Positions 53,750 to 62,735 of a DNA stretch of 64,000 nucleotides are shown here, piece by piece. Location: NCBI RefSeq assembly GCF_009905725.1, contig NZ_JAAAKV010000007.1:1-64000 (forward strand), given 5' to 3'. How positions within the stretch are numbered: position 1 is the first letter of the stretch; each line of letters starts with the position of its first letter. Below the pieces are notes generated by a model. The model had not been told where the DNA came from. It saw nothing but the letters and a program-made list of their open reading frames with translations, and searched no databases. The stretch is from Emticicia sp. CRIBPO (GTDB lineage: Bacteria > Bacteroidota > Bacteroidia > Cytophagales > Spirosomataceae). Both the position numbers and the translations under genes were made by a program.

Positions 53750-56413
53750 CTAACGAAGCACAGTGACGGCTCCCTTTTTGGTCAGAACTCCCCTTTCCGG
53801 GAAATACGTACTTTTATAATAAATGATGTATGGGTATACCATCGGGGCAAAAACTCTGCCTTTCACCTTCCCATCCCACTTATAATCTGTATCTGTAGAA
53901 AAAATTACTTCTCCCCAACGATTGAATACCTTAAGCTCATAATCAGTGATCCAGGCCCGCTTGATTTCCAAGTTATCATTAATTCCATCATCATTCGGGG
54001 TAAAAGCATCCGGCACAAAAACCCTGGGCTCACATCCTTCTTTGATAAGGATTTCATCAGGAACCATACAATCGAAATTATTGGTTACGTCTACTTTAAA
54101 CGTTCCGGGAGCTCTGATTTCAAGTTCGGCATTGCGGCCAAGGGTTGTGCCGACAGGTGTTTTCCATAAATATTCAGATATTATTTCATCCTTTTCCAGT
54201 TTGACGATTGCTGGCTTTGCAATATATTTAGCCCCTTCAAGTACACAGACATAGGCCTCATCCGGTAAGGTATAGTTAGGGGCTGGTAATATGTTTATGC
54301 TCGCCTCAATGATCTTTTCTTTACATTCTGTTTCTAAAGCCTTATTAATTATCTGGCTCTTGATTACTTTCTGCAGCGGAGACTGATTATAAATGGTTAT
54401 CCTGATCTTAAACTTATTTTCACCAACCTTTGGAAAAGTATAAGAAACCTCTTTCCCCTCCTGGGTCGTTCCATCTTCAAACTCCCAGACAATTTTATTT
54501 CTTAGGGGATCACAAGCCCCCTGAGTACTTAAAATGGTCGGAGACTTAAAACAATCGCCTTTAAAAGTAGCGGTCAGGGCCTGCCCTTCCTGGATCTGAT
54601 TGGCAGCAGTAACAGTAGGAAAGCCAAGCTGAGAATTACCAGCCAGATCAGCTCCTTTGCTCGGATTAAACCCTATCGCATCTTTATCTCCAACCTGATC
54701 AGGCTCCTGGATATACAATACTGTGGGTTTACCCTTTATAGCTATATACATGTATTTAGCCCCAGGAGAAGTAACTGGCCCGGTCTGTATAGCTCCATAA
54801 GTGTCTGAAGTTGATTGGTGAATAATCTTCACGCTGGCCTGAATGGCAGCAGGAGTCGGATCCAAAAGGGAAATCTGAATGAGATAAGAAGGTTCCGAGC
54901 CTGAACCTGAAATGGTAGCATATAGAATATTCCCGTTCGGAGCAAATGCAACACCATATACCTCCGGTGGTGCAGGTATCCCTAAATCAATCTTAACCGG
55001 GTTTGAAAGTGTGAGATTCGCCAGATCAACATCATACAGTTCAATGTAATTTTTGCCGCCTTCTACAAGTCCCTGGGCCGCCTTGGTTTTCCCGTCTTCC
55101 AATACAAAATAACCCTTTCTTGATTCCGGGGTATTCTGGACTGTACCTACATTGGAATTTACAAACCTTAAGCCTGTAGAATCAACATTGATCAAAGTAA
55201 ACAAATCAGAGCCTTCTTCGTGGGCTGCTATGACAAATCCATCCTGACTTGAATTCTGAATGGCAGTTATTCTATCGGTCACCGGGTACATAACCGGGAC
55301 ATTGATCTCTGTCAGTGCTCCCTTCTTACCGTTATATCGCATATCCAATACGCTATAGCTTAATAATTTCGTGTCCGGGTTTACTGTAAAGAGATAATAT
55401 TGATGATGAGGGCATTCGTTACATGAGCTCTTGGGGATGATGGCTACACCCTGCGAAGTGCTTGGACTGCTGTTGATCGTACTGCTACCTGTAATACTTC
55501 CTATAACAGAATCATCCTCTCCGGCATAGACTGTTCTTCCGTCAGAATAAAATTTCAGGCTACCGTCAGGCCCATAAACCATACCTACACCTTGTTCCAC
55601 ATTCATAGGATGCGTTTGCGTACTTGGCAGGGGAGAATATACCGGATCTTCGGTTTCCGGTTCCTCCGGCACTACAGGCCCTTCATGATCTAAAGGATCA
55701 TCTACAACAGGCGTAGTCGTCAGGCTGAAATCCAGGACCGCACCATTCCCGAAATACCACTTTTCACTTCCTCCGGCTGACTCAGGGTCCTGAAGGCAGA
55801 ATTTAACATTGATCTTCGCCGTTCTTGAACATTTTGTTACTTTATCAAAAACTTCAACAGAATAGCATCCTGACTTATCGACATCTATGGTCGGAGTTGT
55901 CTCTCCCCCGGGAAACCAAAGGAAATCATAATTTCCTCCACCCAACGCCCCTTTGTAAGGATTAAGGGTTATCGAACTTCCGTCACAAACGGTGGTATCA
56001 GTACTGTTTTTTTTGTTAAACTGGGGTTGATCGGGGAACGTACCTACAGTCACAACTACAGGAGGCATTGTGGTGGAAATACTGCCAACTGTTCGGGTAA
56101 GTGTTACATTATAAGTGCCGGGACTAGTAAAATAATGGTTGGTACTTCTCCCGGTAGCTATTTGATTGCCTCCGAAATCCCAACGCCAGGATGTGGCCGG
56201 ACTCAGATTCATATCAAAGAAATAAGTCGGTATATCACATTGCATTTCCGTAGGAGGTGGTGTGGTTGGAGGAGTTCCGGTAGGAGGAGCTGTACCGGGG
56301 TCTTTCGCCACACAAGCTTTAGGGCTGACATAGATCTGTGCAAAAGCCGATGACGCTACTTTTATCAAAGCAAGCGTCAACAAAATCTTTCTGCAATTCA
56401 ATCCAATACCCAT
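53750..56413 (-). CDS. Secreted PKD-domain protein with type B T9SS/gliding C-terminal domain
   Basis: An 887-residue exported protein. Signal peptide cleavage is likely near ALA/SAFA-QI (about residue 25). A Pro/Thr-rich stretch (TAPPTGTPPTTPPPTEM) follows, then a PKD-like domain (SWRWDFGG to SPGTYNVTLTRT), a long central region with a probable seven-bladed beta-propeller character, a second PKD-like stretch (KIVWEFEDGTTQEGKEVSYTF, here cut) and a C-terminal gliding-motility/type B sorting domain (FVPDAFTPNDDGINDNLEI ... FNRWGEVIF ... KGAVTVLR). Type B proteins are exported by T9SS and stay at the surface, commonly with a PorP/SprF-like partner. The divergent gene at 56630 is such a partner. 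Confidence 0.9.
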   Translation of the reverse strand: MGIGLNCRKILLTLALIKVASSAFAQIYVSPKACVAKDPGTAPPTGTPPTTPPPTEMQCDIPTYFFDMNLSPATSWRWDFGGNQIATGRSTNHYFTSPGTYNVTLTRTVGSISTTMPPVVVTVGTFPDQPQFNKKNSTDTTVCDGSSITLNPYKGALGGGNYDFLWFPGGETTPTIDVDKSGCYSVEVFDKVTKCSRTAKINVKFCLQDPESAGGSEKWYFGNGAVLDFSLTTTPVVDDPLDHEGPVVPEEPETEDPVYSPLPSTQTHPMNVEQGVGMVYGPDGSLKFYSDGRTVYAGEDDSVIGSITGSSTINSSPSTSQGVAIIPKSSCNECPHHQYYLFTVNPDTKLLSYSVLDMRYNGKKGALTEINVPVMYPVTDRITAIQNSSQDGFVIAAHEEGSDLFTLINVDSTGLRFVNSNVGTVQNTPESRKGYFVLEDGKTKAAQGLVEGGKNYIELYDVDLANLTLSNPVKIDLGIPAPPEVYGVAFAPNGNILYATISGSGSEPSYLIQISLLDPTPAAIQASVKIIHQSTSDTYGAIQTGPVTSPGAKYMYIAIKGKPTVLYIQEPDQVGDKDAIGFNPSKGADLAGNSQLGFPTVTAANQIQEGQALTATFKGDCFKSPTILSTQGACDPLRNKIVWEFEDGTTQEGKEVSYTFPKVGENKFKIRITIYNQSPLQKVIKSQIINKALETECKEKIIEASINILPAPNYTLPDEAYVCVLEGAKYIAKPAIVKLEKDEIISEYLWKTPVGTTLGRNAELEIRAPGTFKVDVTNNFDCMVPDEILIKEGCEPRVFVPDAFTPNDDGINDNLEIKRAWITDYELKVFNRWGEVIFSTDTDYKWDGKVKGRVFAPMVYPYIIYYKSTYFPERGVLTKKGAVTVLR

Positions 56414-56526
56414 GATTTGAAGACGTTATAAAACTATTCCTGGCTATCCAGCACCAACTATTTAATATAATACGGAATCTTTACTGAAAATGTTTTTTTA
56501 GAACGGCATTCCTGCATTATTTATTA

Positions 56527-56534
56527 CAAATCTA
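56527..56534 (-). promoter_or_regulatory. Possible -7 element of the type B T9SS cargo gene
   Basis: Minus-strand TAGATTTG is an exact TAnnTTTG match, about 115 bases before the start codon. The -33 position holds TTTA rather than TTTG at a 20-base spacing, so this is a moderate match only. Confidence 0.35.
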
Positions 56535-56629
56535 ATATTTTTTAACATAGGTATTAAATTACGGTCTGTTTTAATTATATTGGAATGACTTTTGCTAAAT
56601 AAGTGGTTTGTGATGTATAAATATTGGTG

Positions 56630-57688
56630 ATGAAAAAACTTAAACTTGTTTCGGCTTTTCTATTATGCTTTGGTTACGGATTTGCCCAGGATCCGCAATT
56701 TACCCAATTCTATGCCGCACCATTATATCACAACCCGGCTTTCACAGGAGGCGGGTATGCCCCCCGGGTGATTTTCAACTACCGCAATCAATGGCCTTCG
56801 CTTAATGCCAATTTTATCACTTCTGCCGTCAGCGTGGATCATTATATTGACAAATTAAACAGCGGTATTGGTGTTACTTTTCTGAATGACTCACAAGGTA
56901 GCAACCGTCTTAAAAATACCGAAATCAATTTATTATATGCCTATCAGCTCAAACTCGACGAGACCAACTTCCTGAGGATGGGAATACAGGGAGGCTATTC
57001 TTTAAGAGGATTTGACGGAAGTGGTTTGACTTTTGGAGATCAATATACCGACCAGGGATACCAGGGAGGTACATCCATCGATCCTTTCCTTAATAAATAC
57101 GCTACCAGTTTCCAGTTCTTTGATTATTCAGCCGGGGCTTTGTTTTATAATCCCAAGATATTCCTCGGGGTGTCCATGCACCATATTTCAAAGCCGGGCC
57201 TTACTTTTTCCAATCCTGCCACTCCTTCTATAGATTGTAAAGACGGTGATTGTGTACCCAGAAAATTAATGGTTAACGGCGGACTGAATATTCCTTTAAG
57301 AAATCCATTCAGCGGAGCAGGTAATTTTGATAAAGAATTTGTAGCTACCCCTGCATTCCTGTTCAAGCAGCAAGGTAAGTTTTCTCAGCTGGACCTTGGT
57401 GCTTATGTAACTTATACGCCCCTGACATTGGGTCTGTGGTACAGGGGAATTCCGCTTAAAAAAGTAGGGACTACAAGGAACAATCACGATGCTATTGCCG
57501 CATTGGTCGGATTCAGATTTGAAAACTTCTCAGTAGGATACAGCTACGATGTCACCATTTCCAGCCTAGGCGTTTCTTCCGGGGGCTCTCATGAAATTTC
57601 ACTCTCTTATCAGTTAGAGAAGTTCGAAAGTGAGAAGAATCCGTACAAAAGACGCAAAAAGAAAGAATTAGCGTGTCCGAAATTCTGA
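56630..57688 (+). CDS. PorP/SprF-like type IX secretion membrane protein
   Basis: A 352-residue outer-membrane barrel protein with a signal peptide (MKKLKLVSAFLLCFGYGFA, cleavage before QD). The mature start QDPQFTQFYAAPLYHNPAFTGG is the hallmark of the PorP/SprF family, and the barrel runs to the SYQLEKF strand, with a short basic tail KNPYKRRKKKE. Family members tether or help secrete type B CTD substrates. ATG at 56630 is chosen; an in-frame TTG six bases earlier only adds two residues before the signal peptide. The gene is divergent from a large type B cargo gene, a common pairing. A terminator follows. Confidence 0.93.
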   Translation: MKKLKLVSAFLLCFGYGFAQDPQFTQFYAAPLYHNPAFTGGGYAPRVIFNYRNQWPSLNANFITSAVSVDHYIDKLNSGIGVTFLNDSQGSNRLKNTEINLLYAYQLKLDETNFLRMGIQGGYSLRGFDGSGLTFGDQYTDQGYQGGTSIDPFLNKYATSFQFFDYSAGALFYNPKIFLGVSMHHISKPGLTFSNPATPSIDCKDGDCVPRKLMVNGGLNIPLRNPFSGAGNFDKEFVATPAFLFKQQGKFSQLDLGAYVTYTPLTLGLWYRGIPLKKVGTTRNNHDAIAALVGFRFENFSVGYSYDVTISSLGVSSGGSHEISLSYQLEKFESEKNPYKRRKKKELACPKF

Positions 57689-57715
57689 TTTTTAATAAAT
57701 TTTTATAATTTCAAG

Positions 57716-57744
57716 GAAAGGTTTGTCATTCTAAACCTTTTTTT
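57716..57744 (+). terminator. Terminator of the PorP/SprF-like gene
   Basis: AAAGGTTT at 57717-57724 pairs with AAACCTTT at 57733-57740 around an 8-base loop and is followed by four more T. It lies about 30 bases past the stop codon. Confidence 0.85.
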
Positions 57745-57795
57745 GTTATAAATTGCGTTTAAAATTTATTAACACCCTAAACAACAAAGAATATT

Positions 57796-59247
57796 ATGGC
57801 TAGCAGTCTTTGGACAAAAAAACCGCTTGATAAACTACTTAAAGAAGCCTCAAACGAAGGAAATCAACTTAAAAGATCCTTGAGCTCAACCAGTCTGGTT
57901 GCTTTAGGAATCGGAGCCATCATCGGAGCCGGATTATTTTCACTAACGGGTATTGCTGCTGCAGAACATGCGGGACCGGCCGTTACCTTATCATTTATTC
58001 TTGCTGCTGTAGGTTGTGCTTTTGCAGGCTTATGTTATGCGGAGTTTGCTTCCATGATACCTGTTGCGGGTAGTGCCTACACCTATTCATATGCTACCAT
58101 GGGTGAGTTTGTAGCCTGGATTATCGGATGGGACCTTGTTCTTGAATATGCATTGGGTGCTGCCACTGTTGCGGTGAGCTGGTCAAGATACCTGCTTGAG
58201 CTGCTGAGTTCACTGGGCATTCATCTTCCTGCCGAACTGGTTTGTTCTCCTTATGAAACTGTAAAATTGAGTAACGGAACACTTATTGATGGCGGAATGA
58301 TTAACCTCCCGGCCATTTTTATTGTAGTGGCCCTGTCTCTTTTGCTGGTTAGAGGAACCTCAAGCTCAGCCTTCCTTAATAATATCCTCGTAGTGGTTAA
58401 GGTTTGTGTGGTATTGCTTTTCATTGCCCTGGGATGGAAATTCATTGATCCTGCTAATTATACTCCTTATATTCCTGAAAACACCGGTGTTTATGGTGAA
58501 TTCGGATGGAGCGGTATCGCTACAGGTGCTGCGGTCGTGTTTTTTGCTTTCATTGGTTTCGACGCGGTATCTACTGCTGCCCAGGAAGCTAAAAACCCTC
58601 AGAAAGGTATGCCTATCGGTATCTTAGGTTCGCTGATTGTCTGTACGATTCTATATGTATTGTTCTCACATGTAATGACCGGCCTTGAACACTACACTGT
58701 TTTCAAAGGTGATGCAAAACCTGCTGCAACGGCATTTGCCAAAACAGGTTACACTTTCCTTCAGAAAGGTCTTATCATCGCGATTCTTGCCGGTTATACC
58801 TCGGTTATCCTGGTGATGCTTTTAGGTCAGAGCCGTGTTTTCTACTCAATGAGTAAAGATGGTTTACTTCCTAAGTTCTTCGGTGCTGTGCATCCTAAGT
58901 TCCAGACTCCATGGAAAACCAACTTGTTCTTTATGGTATTTGTAAGTCTTTTCGCAGGATTTGTTCCTGTAAGTGACCTGGGCCATATGGTGAGTATCGG
59001 TACCCTCTTTGCTTTCTGCCTGGTTTGTGCGGGAGTATGGTTGTTAAGAGTAAAAAATCCTGAGTTGAAGAGATCATTCAAAACTCCGTTGGTGCCTTTG
59101 GTTCCGATTCTGGGTATCCTGATCTGTATCTATCTGATGTACTCATTGCCAAACGAAGCCTGGGCAAGGTTAGCCTTATGGCTGGGGATCGGTCTTGCGG
59201 TGTATTTCTTATATGGTAAGAAAAACAGCAAATTGAATAATCAATAA
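57796..59247 (+). CDS. Amino acid permease (APC superfamily, cationic amino acid transporter type)
   Basis: A 483-residue transporter with about twelve membrane segments. The first helix region has ALGIGAIIGAGLFSLTGIAA, the substrate-binding GxG motif, and the third carries GSAYTYSYATMGEFVAWIIGW. The FFAFIGFDAVSTAAQEAKNPQKG segment is characteristic of the CAT/YfnA group that moves cationic or other amino acids. The N-terminal cytoplasmic part is short (KKPLDKLLKEASNEGNQLKRSLSS). It is transcribed alone, between two terminators. Exact substrate unknown. Confidence 0.93.
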   Translation: MASSLWTKKPLDKLLKEASNEGNQLKRSLSSTSLVALGIGAIIGAGLFSLTGIAAAEHAGPAVTLSFILAAVGCAFAGLCYAEFASMIPVAGSAYTYSYATMGEFVAWIIGWDLVLEYALGAATVAVSWSRYLLELLSSLGIHLPAELVCSPYETVKLSNGTLIDGGMINLPAIFIVVALSLLLVRGTSSSAFLNNILVVVKVCVVLLFIALGWKFIDPANYTPYIPENTGVYGEFGWSGIATGAAVVFFAFIGFDAVSTAAQEAKNPQKGMPIGILGSLIVCTILYVLFSHVMTGLEHYTVFKGDAKPAATAFAKTGYTFLQKGLIIAILAGYTSVILVMLLGQSRVFYSMSKDGLLPKFFGAVHPKFQTPWKTNLFFMVFVSLFAGFVPVSDLGHMVSIGTLFAFCLVCAGVWLLRVKNPELKRSFKTPLVPLVPILGILICIYLMYSLPNEAWARLALWLGIGLAVYFLYGKKNSKLNNQ

Positions 59248-59271
59248 CCTGACTTTAAGAATATATATCTT

Positions 59272-59302
59272 AAAAGGACTCCGGCATCGGGGTCCTTTTT
59301 TT
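59272..59302 (+). terminator. Terminator of the amino acid permease gene
   Basis: AAAAGGACTCCG pairs with CGGGGTCCTTTT around the loop GCAT (one T-G pair), followed by T. It abuts the end of the convergent DUF1501 gene. Confidence 0.9.
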
Positions 59303-60851
59303 ATGCTTTTACAATTCTGATGACGGATTGATTCTGCTGATTCTGGAATCTTGCGACATAAACCCCGGTAGATAAGTAACTCAAATCTATAGGCTTAACA
59401 TATAAACCTGGCTCAAAAGTACCATTTAACGCCACTTTCAGTTCCCTCCCCATCATGTCAAATACCTGGATCATGCAATTGCCTCCGATAGAGTTGAACT
59501 CAAAATTGGTTTGGGCCTGAAAAGGATTCGGATAGTTCTTAAAATCCGGGTTTACGCCGTTTTCTTCCGTCAGAACAGCTCCGCATGCCCCTGATTTAAA
59601 GATCGGTAGATTCTGAAAATTGTTAAAGAGAACATTACCGGTATTTTCAGCAGGGAAACAAAACCAGTTTTGAAGAATGGTACCATAAACAGACCTGAAG
59701 TCGTATTGCATGGGTACGTTATCTGCTGCAGAGAGATTGGACGGAATATCGTAAGGTTTACCAATCACAACAGGATTTACATTATCTCCGAACACAAACA
59801 TGGGAGCCGATGAACCATGGTCTGTACCATTACTGGCGTTGGATTTTATCCTGCGGCCAAACTCAGAGAAGGTCATTCCTGTTACTTTTTTTGCCACTCC
59901 GAGGGCTTTCAGGTCAGCGTAAAATACGCTGATGGATTCGGATAAATTCTTCAATAAAGTGGCGTGTACACCAACTGTAGGATCTCCCTGCTCTGTCTGG
60001 CCGGAATGCGTATCAAATCCGCCGAGGTTGACATAATAGACCTGGGTCCTGAGGCCTCCGGCGATAAGCCTGGCCACTATTTTTAACTGGGCAGACAGTT
60101 TATCGTTGGGATATGTTTTCTGTTGGGTAACTTTAGCGGAAGCGGCTTTAATAACTTCTGAATACTGATTTGTCTGCGAGGCCACCCTCCTGAGATAGCC
60201 CAGTTCTTTCCCGGCTAATGTATCCGGTACGTCCTCCACCTTATTCTCGATCAGGTCATAGAATTTGGAAGGATCAGAAATGGACATGCCCATTGAATGG
60301 ACAGTACTCTGAAACGCCAGGTTGCTGATGGCTCCGATCTGAATAGCCAAAGGATCCGGGTAAAGTTCACTTGGATAATTTACCGGGTATCCCGGATGTA
60401 AGTCCGCCATGTACCTTCCTACCCAGCCGCTTGAAATGACCTTGTCTGAAGCTGAGGCAGTATTCCAGATGTCTGTTGACCGGAAATGAGAAAAATCAGG
60501 GTTGGGGTAGCCCACATCGTGAATCAGAGTGGCCTGACCGTTTTTAAACATTTCAGAAAAAGCCCCCATGGACGGGTGCAATCCTATTTTGTCGGACTGA
60601 GGTATTTTTATCAGTTTATTCTCAGGAATCGCAATGTTTGTTCTCGCATTTCTGTAACCGGCATAGCTGCTCACCGGAATTACGGTATTGAGGCCATCGT
60701 TCCCTCCGGAAAGCTGAATCACGACCAACACTTTATCATCCAGAGGATCATTGATTCCCAGACTGCCTAGTCCCGACAGGCTGAAGCCGTTCAAAAAGAC
60801 AGGCAGCACCGAAGCGGCAAGCGAGTTGGCGATAAAGTCTCTTCTTTTCAT
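59301..60851 (-). CDS. DUF1501 protein with twin-arginine leader and type A T9SS sorting tail
   Basis: A 516-residue protein. The N-terminus MKRRDFIANSLAASVLPVFL has a twin-arginine-like signal. The DUF1501 body includes VVIQLSGGNDGLNTVIPV, MGAFSEMFKNGQATLIHDVG, GGFDTHSGQTEQGD and FSEFGRRIKSNASNGTDHGSSAPMF, which carry conserved His/Asp residues of a sulfatase/alkaline-phosphatase-like fold. The last 80 residues form a Por/type A sorting domain (NYPNPFQAQTNFEF, MMGREL, LSYLSTGVYVARFQ, ending VIRIVKA). It overlaps the DUF1800 gene by 4 bases, the usual DUF1800-DUF1501 pair. It is probably exported to the periplasm and then through T9SS; the reaction is unknown. Confidence 0.92.
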   Translation of the reverse strand: MKRRDFIANSLAASVLPVFLNGFSLSGLGSLGINDPLDDKVLVVIQLSGGNDGLNTVIPVSSYAGYRNARTNIAIPENKLIKIPQSDKIGLHPSMGAFSEMFKNGQATLIHDVGYPNPDFSHFRSTDIWNTASASDKVISSGWVGRYMADLHPGYPVNYPSELYPDPLAIQIGAISNLAFQSTVHSMGMSISDPSKFYDLIENKVEDVPDTLAGKELGYLRRVASQTNQYSEVIKAASAKVTQQKTYPNDKLSAQLKIVARLIAGGLRTQVYYVNLGGFDTHSGQTEQGDPTVGVHATLLKNLSESISVFYADLKALGVAKKVTGMTFSEFGRRIKSNASNGTDHGSSAPMFVFGDNVNPVVIGKPYDIPSNLSAADNVPMQYDFRSVYGTILQNWFCFPAENTGNVLFNNFQNLPIFKSGACGAVLTEENGVNPDFKNYPNPFQAQTNFEFNSIGGNCMIQVFDMMGRELKVALNGTFEPGLYVKPIDLSYLSTGVYVARFQNQQNQSVIRIVKA

Positions 60852-62443
60852 GACAGCTGATATTCAGGTAATGACAAAATATACTCGTACAACTTCTTCA
60901 GACGATCCAGCACCATATATCTGTAATTATCGGCCAGGGGATTCCTCAGGTAATTCTCCCAAAGTTCGGTCCAGTAATAATCAGAGCTTTGACCAGATAA
61001 TAAAACGTCTGTTTTGAGTCTTGATCTCAGGTCTTTGGAAGGCATTATTTCCAAAAAAATGCTGCATATTTCTTCAATCAGCAAATCCGGATTTTCCGGG
61101 TGTTTTAATTTGGTGGTATATTCCGGCAAATTCACCTCCAGCCTGAAGCCATTAGTATAAAATTTCGACTGAAAGAAACTTTCAATAAACCCGATTCTTT
61201 TCTGAAAGGTATCTGAGTTGATCCAGATCTCATGAAAAAGCGGAGCCTGCCAGTAAGCGGGCCATCCGGCCACGCCAGGCGGGTCGGCAATATTCTGCTG
61301 ACAATTCTCACTCGTCCCTCTGATATACTCCGTCAGCACATAATTCTCATAGATGTTGGTTTTCTGGGAAGGCAATTTCACGCCGAATTTCCTGACGGTT
61401 TTCAGTGTAAAATCAAGAGGACTGGTAATCATGGCTCCAAAAAGGCCGGAATCATAGAAGTGCTCACTCTTGAAAAGTGCTTTCAATACAGGCTTTATTT
61501 CATAACCGCCTTCTCTGAAAATCCCGGCCAAAGGGCTGATAAAATTATTTTCTATGTCTTCCGTAATGTCATAATAAACAAAAAACCGGTATAACTTCCT
61601 GACAATAAACTTGCTCACTTCCTCTTCTTCAAAGATCATGTTCAGCATATCATCCAGCTCCAATGCTCCTTCTTTGCCTGTTATTCCTTTAATAACTTTA
61701 TTGCCATAAAACGAGGAAAACTGTTTGTCTGCCGTATCATGGTCGTTGGCAGAAAATGTATGGGTAAAATTCACTCTTTCAAATCTGTGACCAGTCAAAA
61801 CCCTCGCCGCCTGTTTTACATCATCTTCAGTATATCCAGAACCTGCTCCCTTGCCAAGCGTAAACAGTTCCTGGAGCTCTCTTCCGTAATTTTCATCAGG
61901 GTGGCTTTTACTGTTTTTTGCTCCGTTAAGGTACTCCAGCATGGCCGGCTCAATGGTAACAGCTTTGACCATTGCTTTGAAATTACCCAAAGCATATTTC
62001 CTGAGGGTGTCCTGGTATCTGAAACCCATTTGGGCAACAGTATAGGTATCCATTTCAGTGACAAAGTGGTTGTGCCAGAACAGAATCATTTTTTCTTCCA
62101 CAGATCGTTTCTGAAACCACATGTTCTGAACCCACCAGAGTTTAAGCGACAATTTCCGTCTTGCATTAATCGTCCCGTCTCCAAACGGAGCATTTATCCA
62201 GGTTTCTCCTGATTTGATCTGATGGGGATCAGGATACACATTCTGATAAAAATTAAGGGGAGGGGCCGGAACAGGGCCCTGGGTGAGCAATTCCCCCACC
62301 ATCTTCTCAAGGGTGAAAGAAGAAAAATAATTTATGTCTTCGGCAGTAGCACCGAACATGGTTCTGTTGAGCAAATGTCTTTTCTGAACATCTCCCCAAA
62401 CACCCTGATAAGTACCTGCACCAGAAGAAGTAAATTTCGACAT
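60848..62443 (-). CDS. DUF1800 protein
   Basis: A 531-residue protein of the DUF1800 family. Typical segments are KRHLLNRTMFGAT near residue 22, KLSLKLWWVQNMWFQKRSVEEKMILFWHNHFVTE with the conserved WHxHF-type His, ENYGRELQELFTLG and DDVKQAARVLTGHRF, and NIADPPGVAGWPA near 400. Members are nearly always encoded beside DUF1501 proteins, as here, with 4 bases of overlap. No clear signal peptide is seen, so export, if any, is unexplained. Function is unknown; the pair may process a surface polymer, which is speculation from co-occurrence. Confidence 0.92.
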   Translation of the reverse strand: MSKFTSSGAGTYQGVWGDVQKRHLLNRTMFGATAEDINYFSSFTLEKMVGELLTQGPVPAPPLNFYQNVYPDPHQIKSGETWINAPFGDGTINARRKLSLKLWWVQNMWFQKRSVEEKMILFWHNHFVTEMDTYTVAQMGFRYQDTLRKYALGNFKAMVKAVTIEPAMLEYLNGAKNSKSHPDENYGRELQELFTLGKGAGSGYTEDDVKQAARVLTGHRFERVNFTHTFSANDHDTADKQFSSFYGNKVIKGITGKEGALELDDMLNMIFEEEEVSKFIVRKLYRFFVYYDITEDIENNFISPLAGIFREGGYEIKPVLKALFKSEHFYDSGLFGAMITSPLDFTLKTVRKFGVKLPSQKTNIYENYVLTEYIRGTSENCQQNIADPPGVAGWPAYWQAPLFHEIWINSDTFQKRIGFIESFFQSKFYTNGFRLEVNLPEYTTKLKHPENPDLLIEEICSIFLEIMPSKDLRSRLKTDVLLSGQSSDYYWTELWENYLRNPLADNYRYMVLDRLKKLYEYILSLPEYQLS

Positions 62444-62735
62444 ATCACTACCCGTTTATGCTTTGATATGAAATAAGCCAAAAGGTTTATTTATAACCAG
62501 AAATCATTCAGAGGACTTTATCCTCTAAACTGTAAATTCATTTTTATAAAAGGGGAAGCTAGTATTTTTTCACTCTTCAAACGGGACGGGAGCCCCGCTT
62601 TTACTATTCCCTGACAATCTGTTGCGAAGATAATCAGATAGGATGAAAAAATAAAATTACGGGCAGCAAATGATTCATTAATCAATGAAAATCAATTCAT
62701 TACCCGTAATTATTACTATAAAGAAGTTCGTATAA
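62444..62735. other. Intergenic region between DUF1800 and argD-like genes
   Basis: About 290 bases without a convincing gene. It holds a terminator for the argD-like gene (62655-62711) and presumably the promoter of the DUF1800-DUF1501 pair in the part nearest 62443. A weak GC-rich hairpin, CGGGACGGGAGCCCCG, lies near 62582-62597. No RNA gene was recognised. Confidence 0.5.
62655..62711 (-). terminator. Probable terminator of the argD-like gene
   Basis: AATTACGGG at 62655-62663 pairs perfectly with CCCGTAATT at 62703-62711, enclosing a 39-base AT-rich loop with smaller inner hairpins. On the minus strand it is followed by TTATTTTTT. It starts 24 bases past the stop codon. The loop is unusually long. 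Confidence 0.6.
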
